Assembly (NCBI RefSeq): GCF_017834145.1
Contig: NZ_JAFIDA010000001.1
Coordinates: 248,001-312,000 of the forward strand
Direction of reading: 5' to 3'
From: Leucobacter exalbidus
GTDB taxonomy: Bacteria; Actinomycetota; Actinomycetes; Actinomycetales; Microbacteriaceae
DNA length: 64,000 nt
Shown: positions 26,970 through 37,128 of the stretch, one piece after another
Layout: the number at the start of each line of letters is the position of its first letter
Numbering within the stretch: position 1 is the first letter of the stretch
The notes under the pieces: generated by a model
What the model was told of the DNA's origin: nothing
The model's database searches: none
Seen by the model: the letters and a program-made list of their open reading frames with translations, nothing else
Made by a program: the position numbers and the translations under genes

Positions 26970-28064
26970 CTAGGGGCGCACCGGCTCCCACGTGCCATCA
27001 AGCGCGAGGCGAAACCTCGCCAGGCGCCCCGCATCGTGCACCGTCAGCGCCTGCCCATCAATTGAGCGCACCGGGCGAATACCGTGCAGGGCATTCACGG
27101 CCCACACGTCGCGCCCGACCAACTGATCGGGAGTCACCGTGGCAGGCATGAGCGGCGCCCCGAGGCTGCGGGCCTCACGGGCAACGAGCGCTTCGGCGAC
27201 CGACGGCACCCGCTGTGTAGACGCCGCCACGAACCCACGCCCAGCGGCATCCCACCACACCAGACTCGTCGTCGTGCCCTCAATCACCGCGCCATCGGCG
27301 TCAACCAGCAGCCCCTCGCACCCCAGCGAGCGCGCAATCTCGCTATAGACCGCAATATTCGGGCCCTTGCGAGCAGGGGAGACGAGGCTTGCGGGCAGTG
27401 GCGCGGTACGCAACTCAATACTGTCCCGGATCACAGGGAGGGGTCGCAACGCCACCGATAGCTCCCAGCCGGGCACGAGCTGTACAGAGGGCACCTGCTG
27501 TGGGGGCTGCGCACTGCCTGCTTGCTGCGCTGCCTGTGTTCCTGGTGCTTCCTGCGCTGCCTGCTTCCCTAGCGCGGGGGACGTCTGCCACAGCTCGAGC
27601 CGCGGAAACCCCTCGCCCGCCGCATCGATGCGTTCCAGAGCCTCCGTGAGGAACTCATCTAGCGCATTCGAAACTGTGTTCGAATCAAGATTTGGGCGTG
27701 AATCAGCGGAAGCTGGCGCCTGAGGGTTAGGAAACACCTCAAGCAACGGCTCAACTTCTGACAACGCTTCAATCGCGGACTGACGGAACCGTGCCAGGTG
27801 CAGCGCAAGCCCCCGCACCTCGGTGACGTCAGCGCGCACACGCGTGCGAAACGAATCAGCCACCGCGAGCTGCCGAGAGGGAACGCTCGCGCTGAGCTCC
27901 GTACTAAGTTCCGCGCTGGGCTCCGTGCCGAGGCCATTACTTGCCTGCCGTGCAGAGGAAGAGGGATCCGGAACAGGGAGCGAAGAATCCTGGGGAGCGT
28001 GCGCGGGCATGCGGCGAGCGTACCAGGCACGCCAGCAGTGTTCGGGAAGATAGAACAGCCGCAC
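26970..28064 (-). CDS. Aminotransferase class IV, aminodeoxychorismate lyase-like
   Basis: A 364-aa fold-type IV PLP enzyme. The lysine for PLP is likely in RKGPNIAVYS; a later EGTTTSLVW motif and the C-terminal LHGIRPV are typical of PabC/branched-chain aminotransferases. It would release pyruvate from aminodeoxychorismate to give p-aminobenzoate, matching the divergent pabB 80 bp away. The N-terminus (first 60 residues) and a Gln/Ala-rich insert around residues 168-192 (KQAAQEAPGTQAAQQ) are unusual. The GTG start at 28064 is uncertain; an in-frame ATG at 28010 is the alternative. Confidence 0.8.
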   Translation of the reverse strand: MRLFYLPEHCWRAWYARRMPAHAPQDSSLPVPDPSSSARQASNGLGTEPSAELSTELSASVPSRQLAVADSFRTRVRADVTEVRGLALHLARFRQSAIEALSEVEPLLEVFPNPQAPASADSRPNLDSNTVSNALDEFLTEALERIDAAGEGFPRLELWQTSPALGKQAAQEAPGTQAAQQAGSAQPPQQVPSVQLVPGWELSVALRPLPVIRDSIELRTAPLPASLVSPARKGPNIAVYSEIARSLGCEGLLVDADGAVIEGTTTSLVWWDAAGRGFVAASTQRVPSVAEALVAREARSLGAPLMPATVTPDQLVGRDVWAVNALHGIRPVRSIDGQALTVHDAGRLARFRLALDGTWEPVRP

Positions 28065-28143
28065 CTGTGGCTCTCACTGCGCCCGCTACTGCGGCCATAC
28101 CCATTGAGGCAGATACATCCAGCGCTGCGACTACGCTAGTGGA

Positions 28144-29565
28144 GTGCAAGAAACCAGTGCGCCACACGTGAGGCGGCCAATCGAAGGCTCCTTCGACGCC
28201 GAAACCCTCGCCCGCACCCTTGCCGCTGCGGGCCACCCCTGGTGCTGGCTCGATGGAGAGGCTCCCGCCCAGGGGGAGACCCAGGTCAGTTACTTCGGCG
28301 CCACCGAACACATTATTGAATGCGCACGGGGGAGCGAACGAAAGTTCCTCACACACCTGCGCAACGAACAAGACCGCCGGTACCGTAGAGACGGCCACTC
28401 ACACCGCCACTCACACGAAGACCCACAAGGTTCCATCCCTGCGACAGCTGTGCGCGACGGATTTCACGGGGGTTGGGTCACCGCGCTGAGCTACGAGTTC
28501 GGCGTCGCCCTCACTGACCTCACTCCGGCGATAGACGACGAGCCGCCCGCATTCGCCCTGCGCCTCGACGCCGTACTCGCCCTCACTGGCGACACCCTCG
28601 AACTACGCGCACACACGCACGAAGCGCTCGCCGCAGGGATACAGTACTACGCCAGCGTCATCGCACGGGCCAGGCGAGGCATGCGGTCCCAGGTTCGCGC
28701 CGACACCGCGCACCTGGCGCAAACCGACATTGCGTGGCGCCGATCCGGAGCCGCGTATGAAACCCAAGTCGCCAAGTGTCAGCAAGCCATCACGGCCGGC
28801 GACGCCTACGTCATCTGCCTCACCGACTCCGCACGCACAAACGGCCACTTCGACCCCATCGACATCTACACCCGCCTACGCCGCCTAGGCACTGCGACCC
28901 GCGGCGGCATCATCAGCACCGGCCACCGTGCCCTCATCAGCGCCAGCCCAGAACGCTTCCTCAGCGTGCGAAACCGAGAAATCTCTACCCACCCCATCAA
29001 AGGCACCCGCCCCAGAGACGCAGATAGCAACCGCGACCAAGCGCTCGCCGCAGAGCTCGCGAACGATCCGAAAGAGCGGGCCGAGAACCTCATGATCGTC
29101 GACCTGATGCGCAACGATCTCAGCCGGGTGTGCGCGCCGGGATCGGTGGGCGTGCGCGAATTTTTGCGGGTCGAGCAGCACCCGCACGTGCATCAGCTCG
29201 TGAGCACCGTCGCCGGGCAGCTGGCCGATGGGCTCGATGTGTTCGACGCGATCGCAGCGTGTTTTCCCGCCGGATCAATGACGGGCGCCCCCAAACGCCG
29301 TGCCATGCAGCTGCTGGGCGAACTCGAAGCGGCCCCGCGGGGGCTCTACGCGGGGTGCTTTGGTTGGCTGGATGACGGCGGCGACGCCGAGCTCGCGATG
29401 ACCATTCGCGGGGTGGAGCTGCGAGGGTTGGCAGGCGCGCGGCAGACCGCGCTCGTGGGCGCCGGCGGCGGGATCACCGCAGATTCAGACCCGGCAAGTG
29501 AGCACGCAGAGAAAGACCTCAAGGCCGCTGCGGTGCTTGCGGCGCTGGTGCCTCGCGCACTCTAG
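28144..29565 (+). CDS. pabB: Aminodeoxychorismate synthase component I
   Basis: A 473-aa chorismate-utilising enzyme. PIKGTRPRDAD contains the Lys that marks PabB rather than anthranilate synthase (PIAGT). Further motifs are NPKERAENLMIVDLMRNDLSRV (NDPKERAEN here), FPAGSMTGAPKRRAM and AGGGITADSDP. It lacks a fused PabA amidotransferase domain; no pabA is in the window. A His-rich insert (GHSHRHSHED near 85-94) is odd. GTG start at 28144; divergent from the pabC-like gene. Confidence 0.9.
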   Translation: MQETSAPHVRRPIEGSFDAETLARTLAAAGHPWCWLDGEAPAQGETQVSYFGATEHIIECARGSERKFLTHLRNEQDRRYRRDGHSHRHSHEDPQGSIPATAVRDGFHGGWVTALSYEFGVALTDLTPAIDDEPPAFALRLDAVLALTGDTLELRAHTHEALAAGIQYYASVIARARRGMRSQVRADTAHLAQTDIAWRRSGAAYETQVAKCQQAITAGDAYVICLTDSARTNGHFDPIDIYTRLRRLGTATRGGIISTGHRALISASPERFLSVRNREISTHPIKGTRPRDADSNRDQALAAELANDPKERAENLMIVDLMRNDLSRVCAPGSVGVREFLRVEQHPHVHQLVSTVAGQLADGLDVFDAIAACFPAGSMTGAPKRRAMQLLGELEAAPRGLYAGCFGWLDDGGDAELAMTIRGVELRGLAGARQTALVGAGGGITADSDPASEHAEKDLKAAAVLAALVPRAL

Positions 29566-29621
29566 ACGTTTGACACGCCTGGGGCGCGGGCGCGGTGCGC
29601 GGCGAGGATGCCCGGGCGCGG

Positions 29622-29627
29622 TATCCT
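29622..29627 (+). promoter_or_regulatory. Probable -10 box of leuS
   Basis: TATCCT, an actinobacterial TANNNT box, lies 54 nt before the leuS start in an otherwise GC-rich gap; no clear -35. Confidence 0.4.
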
Positions 29628-29680
29628 AGACGGGTGTGTGCCCGCCGTCGCGGGCCCTCCCAAACGAGATCGAGGTGTGT

Positions 29681-32203
29681 GTGACTGAGCAGGGGCGTGA
29701 AGCCGAGGGCTACGACTTCCAAACAATTCAGGATCGGTGGCTGCCGGTTTGGGATGAGCTGAAGCCGTTCGAGGTCACCGATGAGGTGTCAGATCGGCCC
29801 AAGAAGTACGTCCTCGACATGTTCCCCTACCCCTCAGGCGACCTGCACATGGGTCACGCTGAGGCATTCTGCTTCGGTGACGTGCTGGCACGTTACTGGC
29901 GCGGCCAGGGCTACGACGTGCTGCACCCGATCGGGTGGGACTCCTTCGGGCTGCCCGCCGAGAACGCGGCCATCAAGCGCGGCGTTGACCCGCGCGACTG
30001 GACGTACTCGAACATCGACCAGCAGAAGGCGTCGTTCCGCCTGTACGCGCCGTCGTTCGACTGGAGCCGCGTGCTGCACACGAGCGACCCCGAGTACTAC
30101 AAGTGGAACCAGTGGATCTTCCTCAAGATGTACGAGAAGGGCCTCGCATACCGCAAGGCCAGCTGGGTGAACTGGGACCCGGTAGATCAGACGGTGCTCG
30201 CCAACGAGCAGGTGCTCGCTGACGGCACCTCTGAGCGCTCGGGCGCCATCGTGGTGAAGAAGAAGCTGACGCAGTGGTACTTCCGCATCACTGACTACGC
30301 CGATCGCCTGCTCGACGATCTCGATCAGCTCGAGGGCCGCTGGCCCGCGAAGGTGCTCAACATGCAGCGCAACTGGATCGGCCGCTCACGCGGTGCCGAG
30401 GTTGAGTTTCAGATCGAGGGCCGCGACGAGAGCGTTCCCGTCTTCACGACGCGCCCCGACACGCTGCACGGCGCCACCTTCATGGTCGTCGCTCCCGACT
30501 CAGACCTCGCGGCTGAACTCGTCGAGGATGCCTCTGATGAGGTGCGCGAAGCGTTCCAGAGCTACCTCGCTCAGGCGCAGAAGCAGACCGAGATTGAGCG
30601 CCAGAGCAGCGAGCGCGAGAAGACCGGTGTCTTCTTGAACCGCTTTGCGATCAACCCGGTAAACGGTGAGCGCATTCAGGTGTGGGCTGCCGACTACGTG
30701 CTCGCCGATTACGGTCACGGCGCGATCATGGCCGTGCCCGCGCACGACCAGCGCGACCTCGACTTCGCCCTCAAGTTCGACCTGCCCGTGCAGGTGGTTG
30801 TTGACGTGCGCGACGAAGACGGCGCAGCGCTCGAGAACCCCGCCGTGAGTGGCGTGGCCACCAGCGGCGCAGGCGTCATGATCAACTCGGGCGAGCTCGA
30901 CGGCCTCGGCAAGACCGAAGCCATCGCGAAGGCCATCGAGGTGCTCGAAGCGCGCGGCACCGGTCGCAAGACGACCACGTACCGCCTGCGCGACTGGCTG
31001 ATCTCACGCCAGCGCTACTGGGGCACCCCGATTCCCATTCTGCACAACGAGAATGGCGACATGCGCCCCGTCGACGAGGCGTCACTGCCCGTCGAGCTGC
31101 CGTCGTCAGAGGGCCTCGATCTGAAGCCGAAGGGCTCGTCGCCTTTGGGTGCCGCCACCGAGTGGTCCACCGTCACCGACGAGGCCACGGGCGAAACGTG
31201 GAAGCGTGACCCCGACACCATGGACACGTTCGTGGACAGCTCGTGGTACTACCTGCGCTTCATGGCTTCGAACGATCCGACGCAGCCGTTCGACCCCGCC
31301 GCTGCAAAGAAGTGGGGCCCGATCGACCAGTACGTCGGCGGCGTTGAGCACGCAATCTTGCACCTGCTCTACTCGCGCTTCATCACGAAGGTGATGAACG
31401 ACCTGGGCTATGTCGATTTCGACGAGCCGTTCATGGACATGCTGAACCAGGGCATGGTGCTGCTTGACGGCGCGAAGATGTCGAAGTCGAAGGGTAACCT
31501 CGTCGAGTTCGCTTCCGAGCTGTCGGCGCACGGCGCCGATGCGCTGCGCGTGACGCTCGCGTTCGCTGGCCCGCCCGAGGATGACATTGACTGGGCCGAC
31601 GTGTCGGTGCAGGGCTCGGCCAAGTTCTTGGCGCGCGCTTGGCGCATCGCCGATGACATTGAGCACTCAGGTGCTAACGCTGCGGCCGATTTCGCCACCG
31701 GCGACCAGGGCCTGCGTTGCGCGACGCACCACCTGCTCGCCGACGCACCCAGCCTCATCGAGTCGTACAAGTTCAACGTCGTTGTCGCACGCCTCATGGA
31801 GCAGGTCAACGTGACCCGCAAGGCGATCGACTCGGGCTGCGGCGTGGGTGACCCTGCCGTGCGCGAGTCGGCAGAGGCGGTCTCGCTGATCCTGTCGCTA
31901 TTCGCACCCTACGCGGCTGAAGACATGTGGGCGAAGCTGGGCCACGAGCCCACCGTTGCCCTGCAGACCTGGCCCACCGCCGACCCCGCACTGCTCGTTG
32001 AGAACGAGGTCACCCTCGTGGTGCAGGTCGACAAGAAGGTGCGCGACCGGCTCACGCTGCCCGCATCGGTCACCGAGGCTGAGGCCGAGGCTGCCGCGCT
32101 CGCGAGCGCGGCCGTGCAGGCAGCGATTGGTGATCGCGAGATTGTCAAGGTCGTGGTGCGCGTGCCCAAGATCGTCAGCATCGTAACGAAGCCCGCAAGC
32201 TAG
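29681..32203 (+). CDS. leuS: Leucyl-tRNA synthetase
   Basis: An 840-aa class I synthetase charging tRNA-Leu. HIGH-type motif [13 protein letters not shown], editing (CP1) domain with [14 protein letters not shown], and KMSKS motif KMSKSKGN are present, followed by the anticodon-binding domain. GTG at 29681 is chosen: GAGG just upstream and the conserved [11 protein letters not shown] begins close behind; the upstream frame (to 29636) is not conserved. Monocistronic with a stem terminator. Confidence 0.97.
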   Translation: MTEQGREAEGYDFQTIQDRWLPVWDELKPFEVTDEVSDRPKKYVLDMFPYPSGDLHMGHAEAFCFGDVLARYWRGQGYDVLHPIGWDSFGLPAENAAIKRGVDPRDWTYSNIDQQKASFRLYAPSFDWSRVLHTSDPEYYKWNQWIFLKMYEKGLAYRKASWVNWDPVDQTVLANEQVLADGTSERSGAIVVKKKLTQWYFRITDYADRLLDDLDQLEGRWPAKVLNMQRNWIGRSRGAEVEFQIEGRDESVPVFTTRPDTLHGATFMVVAPDSDLAAELVEDASDEVREAFQSYLAQAQKQTEIERQSSEREKTGVFLNRFAINPVNGERIQVWAADYVLADYGHGAIMAVPAHDQRDLDFALKFDLPVQVVVDVRDEDGAALENPAVSGVATSGAGVMINSGELDGLGKTEAIAKAIEVLEARGTGRKTTTYRLRDWLISRQRYWGTPIPILHNENGDMRPVDEASLPVELPSSEGLDLKPKGSSPLGAATEWSTVTDEATGETWKRDPDTMDTFVDSSWYYLRFMASNDPTQPFDPAAAKKWGPIDQYVGGVEHAILHLLYSRFITKVMNDLGYVDFDEPFMDMLNQGMVLLDGAKMSKSKGNLVEFASELSAHGADALRVTLAFAGPPEDDIDWADVSVQGSAKFLARAWRIADDIEHSGANAAADFATGDQGLRCATHHLLADAPSLIESYKFNVVVARLMEQVNVTRKAIDSGCGVGDPAVRESAEAVSLILSLFAPYAAEDMWAKLGHEPTVALQTWPTADPALLVENEVTLVVQVDKKVRDRLTLPASVTEAEAEAAALASAAVQAAIGDREIVKVVVRVPKIVSIVTKPAS

Positions 32204-32248
32204 GGCTTGTGCGGGGCCCGCAGCACTGGCTGCGACCCCCGCTGTGCA

Positions 32249-32290
32249 CTGTGGCCGCTGCCTCACCGTTCTGGTGGGTAGCGGCCACAG
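32249..32290 (+). terminator. leuS terminator
   Basis: 11-bp arms (32249-32259 and 32280-32290) with an internal CCTCACC/GGTGGG stem, 45 nt after the leuS stop. Confidence 0.65.
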
Positions 32291-32538
32291 GCGTATCTGG
32301 GGCTTTGTGGATCCGGATCAACGGGCCTGTCCTGGCTAGGTAGCCCCTCCTACAAGGTTGAGCTAGTTCCGGAGGATAATCGCAGATCTCCCCGGAGTTA
32401 TTCGGTATCCTCATCCGCCCCAATTCTTTTGGGGGAGGTCGGTCGCATTCGCTCCGCTAGTATCTTCGAGTCGGATACGCTTTGGAGGCACGAACTGCGC
32501 GGAATATTCGTCAGAAAACCAGGCCCAAGTGGTCAAGT
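32291..32538. other. Intergenic flank before the IS256 element
   Basis: About 250 bp with no gene and no clear regulatory motif; composition drops from the GC-rich core toward the mobile region. Confidence 0.4.
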
Positions 32539-32916
32539 CCCGTGGAGTGGTGTAACGATCATTCTTCGAGAATGAGCTTGGCTACGCAGTCAACGTGAGG
32601 GGTAGTTCCACAGCCACCTCCTCAGCAACGTTGTCCGTGATGAGGCGAACCCTGCAACGAGCCAACACCTCGAGTCCGAGGTATCGGCGGCCCTCCGCCC
32701 ACTCGTCAGATTGCTCTGCCAGGACCGCTCCAACGAGCCGGGTGATCGCGTCTCGATTCGGGAAAATACCGACAACGTCAGTGCGACGTCTGATTTCTTT
32801 GTTGATGACAAGTAGCCCTTGATGGTACGGGTAGTCCACATACCCGGTACTCCTATTCTGGCGAGGGGGTACTGGCACCCAGTCGAAGACGCTGGATGCC
32901 AGGCCGCTCGCTCCTG

Positions 32917-33684
32917 CTACTCCCAGTGGTCCTCTTTCTTGCGTGCGCGTTCGGCGTGCAGGCTCCGCATATCGATAGTGCCCAGATCGATGCGGCGGGA
33001 GCCAGAGACGAGCCTGTTCACGATCGAGTCGGCCGCGACTCGGTCCGGGAGCGCTTCGAGCCAATAGCCCGGCCCCGACTGTGACGCGATAATCGTGGGC
33101 AGCCTCGTGTCTCTGTTCGCGAGGATTGTGAAGAGGTCATTCGCGGCGTCAGCATCAATACCGATGGTGAGGAAATCATCCAAAATAAGCACTTCAACGT
33201 TTGAGAGGTCGTTCAAGAGCTGCTGATGCTGGATGCTGTCACCCCTCGCGACGAGGAGGCGGCGGGCAAGGTCATCCATGCGAACGTAAGTCACCGAGTG
33301 TTCGGTGTGGCAGGCCGCGATCCCGATCGCGCACGCTAGATACGTTTTCCCGCCGCCGGTAGGTGACATGATCAGCACGTTCCTCGGGTCTTGCCGCCAT
33401 GCGGCTGCCGCGTAACGTTGCATCCTGACTTTAGTGAGGCCACGCCCTTCTCGATAGTCGATCTCTGCGACTGACGCGGTCGGATGAGGGAACCCGGCCT
33501 TCTTGATGAACCCGTTGACCCGGTTCTCGCGCCGGATCCCGAGCGCTAAATCGGCGGCGGTTTGAAAGAGTTGTTCGGGGGTGAGATGGTCATTCGCCTC
33601 ATCAGCGATGAGCTGCTCGAACTGGAGCGCAACGTGCGTGATCCTGAGGGTGCGGAATTTCTCGTGGTCTTCGCTGCTGAACAT
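32917..33684 (-). CDS. istB: IS21 helper ATPase IstB
   Basis: A 255-aa DnaC-like AAA+ ATPase that assists IstA in target selection. Walker [12 protein letters not shown] (about 106-116) and Walker B VLILDDFL are present. The ATG overlaps the istA stop by 1 bp (TAATG), ensuring coupled translation. Confidence 0.93.
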   Translation of the reverse strand: MFSSEDHEKFRTLRITHVALQFEQLIADEANDHLTPEQLFQTAADLALGIRRENRVNGFIKKAGFPHPTASVAEIDYREGRGLTKVRMQRYAAAAWRQDPRNVLIMSPTGGGKTYLACAIGIAACHTEHSVTYVRMDDLARRLLVARGDSIQHQQLLNDLSNVEVLILDDFLTIGIDADAANDLFTILANRDTRLPTIIASQSGPGYWLEALPDRVAADSIVNRLVSGSRRIDLGTIDMRSLHAERARKKEDHWE

Positions 33685-35306
33685 TAGGCTGCGCCTCCCT
33701 GCTGCCCGTTGCCTGGGGCGTAGTGAGAAGCGTCGCGCACGTACACGTCAGCAAACTCTTCGAACTTAACGGGACTCACTCGCTTTGCTTGGCCTTTCTG
33801 CGTTGACCCTGCCGGCACTCGGGGTGCAGGTTTCTTGACGTCGCTATCGATGCCCGCCATCATGCGTTTCAACACGGTGTATGTGGGTGCCGTTCCGAGG
33901 TTCAACACCTGCTGGCAGGCAGCCTCGAGTCGCTGCTTGTTCCGCCTCCCCAACCCGGTGAGAATATTCTGGCAGTCGAGGAAGCCCTGCGCCTCGATCT
34001 GCTGACGGTCAAGAACCTGCTCGATCACGGTCACGGTCGCGGGGCCGAAGCTCCGCGCGAGATCGGTGAACCATCGCCTGGTCCACAGCCCATCAATGTT
34101 GCGGTGCTGTGGCGGCACATGCGCAGGCTGGGTCGCATACTGGCCTTTACGCCCGGTGAGGCGTCGGTGTTCACAGACAAGATCGTGCCCATCGAACACT
34201 GCCACTCTCGCCGAGGTGAGTCGGGCCCGAAGGAGGCGGCCAGCGTAAGCATGGGGAACGGAGTAGTGCATGTAATTGCAGGTGACGTGGTAGTTCCGCC
34301 CCACCTTCACGTCTTTCCACTCGACTTCTTCAAACGGGTCGGCAGGCATCGGCCCAAGTTCTGCCGCTTCCTCGGTCTCGAATCGTTCCCATCTGGTGGT
34401 GTCGTCGGCGCGTAACATCACGTGATTGATCTCGTGTACCCGCTCCTCGATCGCTTCGTTCAACTCCGCAAGACTCGACCATGTTTCCTCGGCAAGATAT
34501 CCGATGACACGTTTATTGACTACGTTTACCGCGTTCTCGGCAGCCGCTTTGTCGCGTGGTTTCTTGACTCTGGCGGGCACGACCGCGACTCCGTAATGGT
34601 CAGCGAACTGCCGGTAGCGTGCGTTCACTACCCGCTCCGCATCACCCTGCCGCAGCCGATGTGTCGAGGTTGTCGGGTTATCGGGCACGATCAACTTCGT
34701 CGTGCCCCCAAAGAACGAGAACGCACGCGCATGCGCGTCAATCCACGACGGTGATTTCATGTCCGTATACGCGTGGCAGAACACCGCACCCGAAAACGGG
34801 AGCGCTGCAACAAACAAGATCGCCTTGGTGATTTCCCCGGTTGCCTGGTCGACGAGGTCGAGGGTGTCGCCAGCCCAATCGACAAGTATCGCCCGACCCG
34901 GCTCATGTTTGAGCGTCGCGACGAGATCGTTCTTCCTCAGGTAGTCGCTGAAGAGATGGCAGTACTGGGCGTACCCATATTTCCTCAGCCCTCCGCTATC
35001 TTGACCGACATAGCGTGACCAGGCTTGCTGCAGCGTGAAATGCCGATTCTTCCGCATCGATGCCACCACCCGTCGGTAGTCGGGCTGTTCATAATCATCG
35101 CTCACTCGAGCGCGCCCATCGGGGAACAAACCCCGCACCTCGGCATCGGTCATGGGCTGGAACAAAGCGCGAGTAATCCCGCGCGTCGCGATCACCTTCT
35201 TCGCTGCTGCAACCTCTCGGCGAGAACATCCCACAAGCTCCGTGATCGTCGCGTAGCTGCGCTGATCGAGGAGCAGATCCATGATTTTTCGGTAATCGGC
35301 CATCAC
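33684..35306 (-). CDS. istA: IS21 transposase IstA
   Basis: A 540-aa IS21 transposase. An N-terminal helix-turn-helix (ITELVGCSRREVAAAKKVI) is followed by the DDE core beginning ILVDWAGDTLDLVD, then PDNPTT and the EN segment DKAAAENAVNVV. Full length for the family; no visible damage. Confidence 0.93.
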   Translation of the reverse strand: MMADYRKIMDLLLDQRSYATITELVGCSRREVAAAKKVIATRGITRALFQPMTDAEVRGLFPDGRARVSDDYEQPDYRRVVASMRKNRHFTLQQAWSRYVGQDSGGLRKYGYAQYCHLFSDYLRKNDLVATLKHEPGRAILVDWAGDTLDLVDQATGEITKAILFVAALPFSGAVFCHAYTDMKSPSWIDAHARAFSFFGGTTKLIVPDNPTTSTHRLRQGDAERVVNARYRQFADHYGVAVVPARVKKPRDKAAAENAVNVVNKRVIGYLAEETWSSLAELNEAIEERVHEINHVMLRADDTTRWERFETEEAAELGPMPADPFEEVEWKDVKVGRNYHVTCNYMHYSVPHAYAGRLLRARLTSARVAVFDGHDLVCEHRRLTGRKGQYATQPAHVPPQHRNIDGLWTRRWFTDLARSFGPATVTVIEQVLDRQQIEAQGFLDCQNILTGLGRRNKQRLEAACQQVLNLGTAPTYTVLKRMMAGIDSDVKKPAPRVPAGSTQKGQAKRVSPVKFEEFADVYVRDASHYAPGNGQQGGAA

Positions 35307-36711
35307 CGGCCACCTCCTGAAACTGTGTCAGCAGCACCGTATTGTGCCGCTAGTTCCAGAAAAGCGCATAACGCGCGGCAGTACCACCTGCCCAGAATAG
35401 GAGTACCGGGTAGATGGACTACCCGTACCAACTGAGGCTATGCGCCAGTTGAGACGTTCGTTGGGGTTGTTCGACCAGATCTGCTGCCACACATCTTTCG
35501 GGAACGCCGTGAATGCGAGGATATCGGCGCGGGCAGCATCGAGATGATCGTGCACGCCAGGCAGTTTCTCGCCGACGTAGTCCAGGAGCCGGTCGAACTG
35601 TGCCTCGACAGCTGCAACGTCGGGCTGGTCATAGACGGAATGCAGCATTGCTTTCACGGCAGGCCACATCTGCTTCGGGCAGGCCGACATGAGGTTCGCG
35701 GCGTAGTGGGTGCGGCAACGCTGCCAACTGGTGCCGGGAAAGTTGGCCCGCATGGCCTCGACCAGGCCAGCGTGTGCGTCTGACGTGATGAGCTGCACTC
35801 CGGTCAGTCCTCTCGCGACGAGGTCCGCGAAGAACATGTTCCACGCCGCCCCGGTCTCGCTCGTCGCGACCTGCATGCCGAGCACTTCACGATGCCCATC
35901 GGCGTTGACGCCGGTCGCGACGAGCACGACCGTGTTGATCACTCGCCCGCCCTCACGTACTTTCATGGTGAGGGCGTCACACGCGACGAACGTGAACGGG
36001 CCGGCATCACTGAGCGGTCGGGTGCGGAACTCGGTGACGTGTTCGTCGAGATCAGTGGCCATGCGAGAGACCTGCGATTTCGACAGTGAGTGAATGCCGA
36101 GCGTTTTCACGAGTTTGTCCATGCGTCTCGTGGAGACGCCCGCGAGGTAGGCGTCAGCGACGACGGTGATCATCGCTGACTCGGACCGTTTGCGTCGTTC
36201 GAGGAGCCAGTCAGGGAAGTAGCTGCCCTGCCGTAGTTTCGGGATCTGCACATCGATCGTGCCGACGCGGGTATCGAGCTCGCGGGCCCGGTACCCGTTG
36301 CGGGAGTTCGTGCGGTCTGGTGAAGGGGTGCCGTACTCGGCGCCGCAGACCGCGTCGGCCTCGGCGGAGAGGAGCGTGTTGATCATGGTGTGCAGCAGGG
36401 TGCGCATCAGATCTGGCGAAGCGTCGCCCAGGGCTTGGGTGAGAACAGCAGCAGGGTCGACAATAGAAGGAGTGGTCATCGGTGTGATGCCCTTTCGAGT
36501 GAGAGTTAGAAGGCTTCTCGAAGGTGTCCCCGGTGGCCACGCTGTTCTTTCAGTGGGGCCGTTGTTACTCGGGGTTCGTTACACCACTCTACGGGGCACT
36601 ACTGCCCAAGTAGCTTGGCGGAGCAACGCTCAGGCCCGGCACCGGGCAATGCTTGATCGTCTCCATGATGGTCGAACGAGCACCCACCCACCCCGCGACA
36701 TCCGAGTCCAC

Positions 36712-37125
36712 TCAAGAAAAGAACTGGTCAAACTCGTGCAGCCGTTTAGCGAGACCGGTCGTAGTGCTGAATACTGGCTCCCAGTGGGCGAGTCGGTTTC
36801 GGAGGGTATTCAGTTTCTTCATCGGATCGTGTACCTGGCCACGCGTGACGCCGTGAAAAATAGGAGACAGCATTGGGGTCCAGATCGTTGACTCCCGAGC
36901 ACCGGCCGTGAGCATCATCCAGAAGCCAAATTGTAAGTTCGCGATTGCGTGACCAGCGCTCTGTGACGAACTCAACCGCCGCGCAGAGCGAACAGAGCTT
37001 CCTGATTTTTTGGTTAACTCACGCTGTTTGCCGCGCGCCTGCGGGATACCCGCTTCGAGGGACCACAATGCGCTTGGGGTCGTCGGCAGGAGACCGGTGG
37101 GTGTCTCGTCGAGCGGGAGCTTCAC
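36712..37125 (-). CDS. Abi-like/HEPN-domain remnant or small protein
   Basis: A 137-aa frame whose second half resembles Abi-family proteins: FGFWMMLTAG, then LWT-like TIWTPMLSPIFHG and the motif TLRNRLAHWEPVF. RNRLAHWE contains the R-x4-H (RNRLAH) signature of HEPN RNases. The first about 50 residues do not fit the family's usual N-terminus, so the gene may be truncated. It ends about 115 bp from the IS256 end. Abi proteins stop growth on phage infection; activity here is unproven. Confidence 0.5.
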   Translation of the reverse strand: MKLPLDETPTGLLPTTPSALWSLEAGIPQARGKQRELTKKSGSSVRSARRLSSSQSAGHAIANLQFGFWMMLTAGARESTIWTPMLSPIFHGVTRGQVHDPMKKLNTLRNRLAHWEPVFSTTTGLAKRLHEFDQFFS

Positions 37126-37128
37126 TTT

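Larger units (their letters stand above)
32806..35447 (-). mobile_element. IS21-family element, 2642 bp, nested in the IS256 transposase
   Basis: Ends are TG...CA. A well-conserved inner inverted repeat (32823-32861 versus 35392-35430, two mismatches in 39) is preceded by a looser outer 17-20 bp. The 5-bp target duplication GTTGA occurs at 32801-32805 and 35448-35452. It carries istA and istB in the standard order. The exact duplication and intact genes suggest a recent, possibly active insertion. Confidence 0.92.
32582..36479 (-). pseudogene. IS256-family (mutator type) transposase, split by an IS21 insertion
   Basis: The N-terminal part (36479 down to 35448) encodes the first about 344 residues with the DDE aspartates in VACDALTMKV and ITSDAHAGL. 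The C-terminal part (32800 down to 32582) resumes at [18 protein letters not shown]. Deleting the insert plus one GTTGA copy restores NERLNKEIRRR without a frameshift, giving a 416-aa protein of normal family length. The gene was therefore intact before the insertion and is now inactive. Confidence 0.9.
32539..36595 (-). mobile_element. IS256-family element, interrupted
   Basis: Inverted ends match at 19 of 20 bases: left CCCGTGGAGTGGTGTAACGA (32539-32558) and right complement at 36576-36595. They enclose one transposase gene, itself split by an IS21-family element. After removing that insert the element is about 1.4 kb, a normal IS256 size. No 8-9 bp target duplication is seen at the outer flanks (GGTCAAGT versus GCACTACT), suggesting later rearrangement or misjudged ends by a few bases. 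Confidence 0.8.

Noticed and set aside
32531-36603. Target duplication around the IS256 element
   Set aside because: Eight bases outside the matching ends (GGTCAAGT and GCACTACT) differ, so none is claimed.
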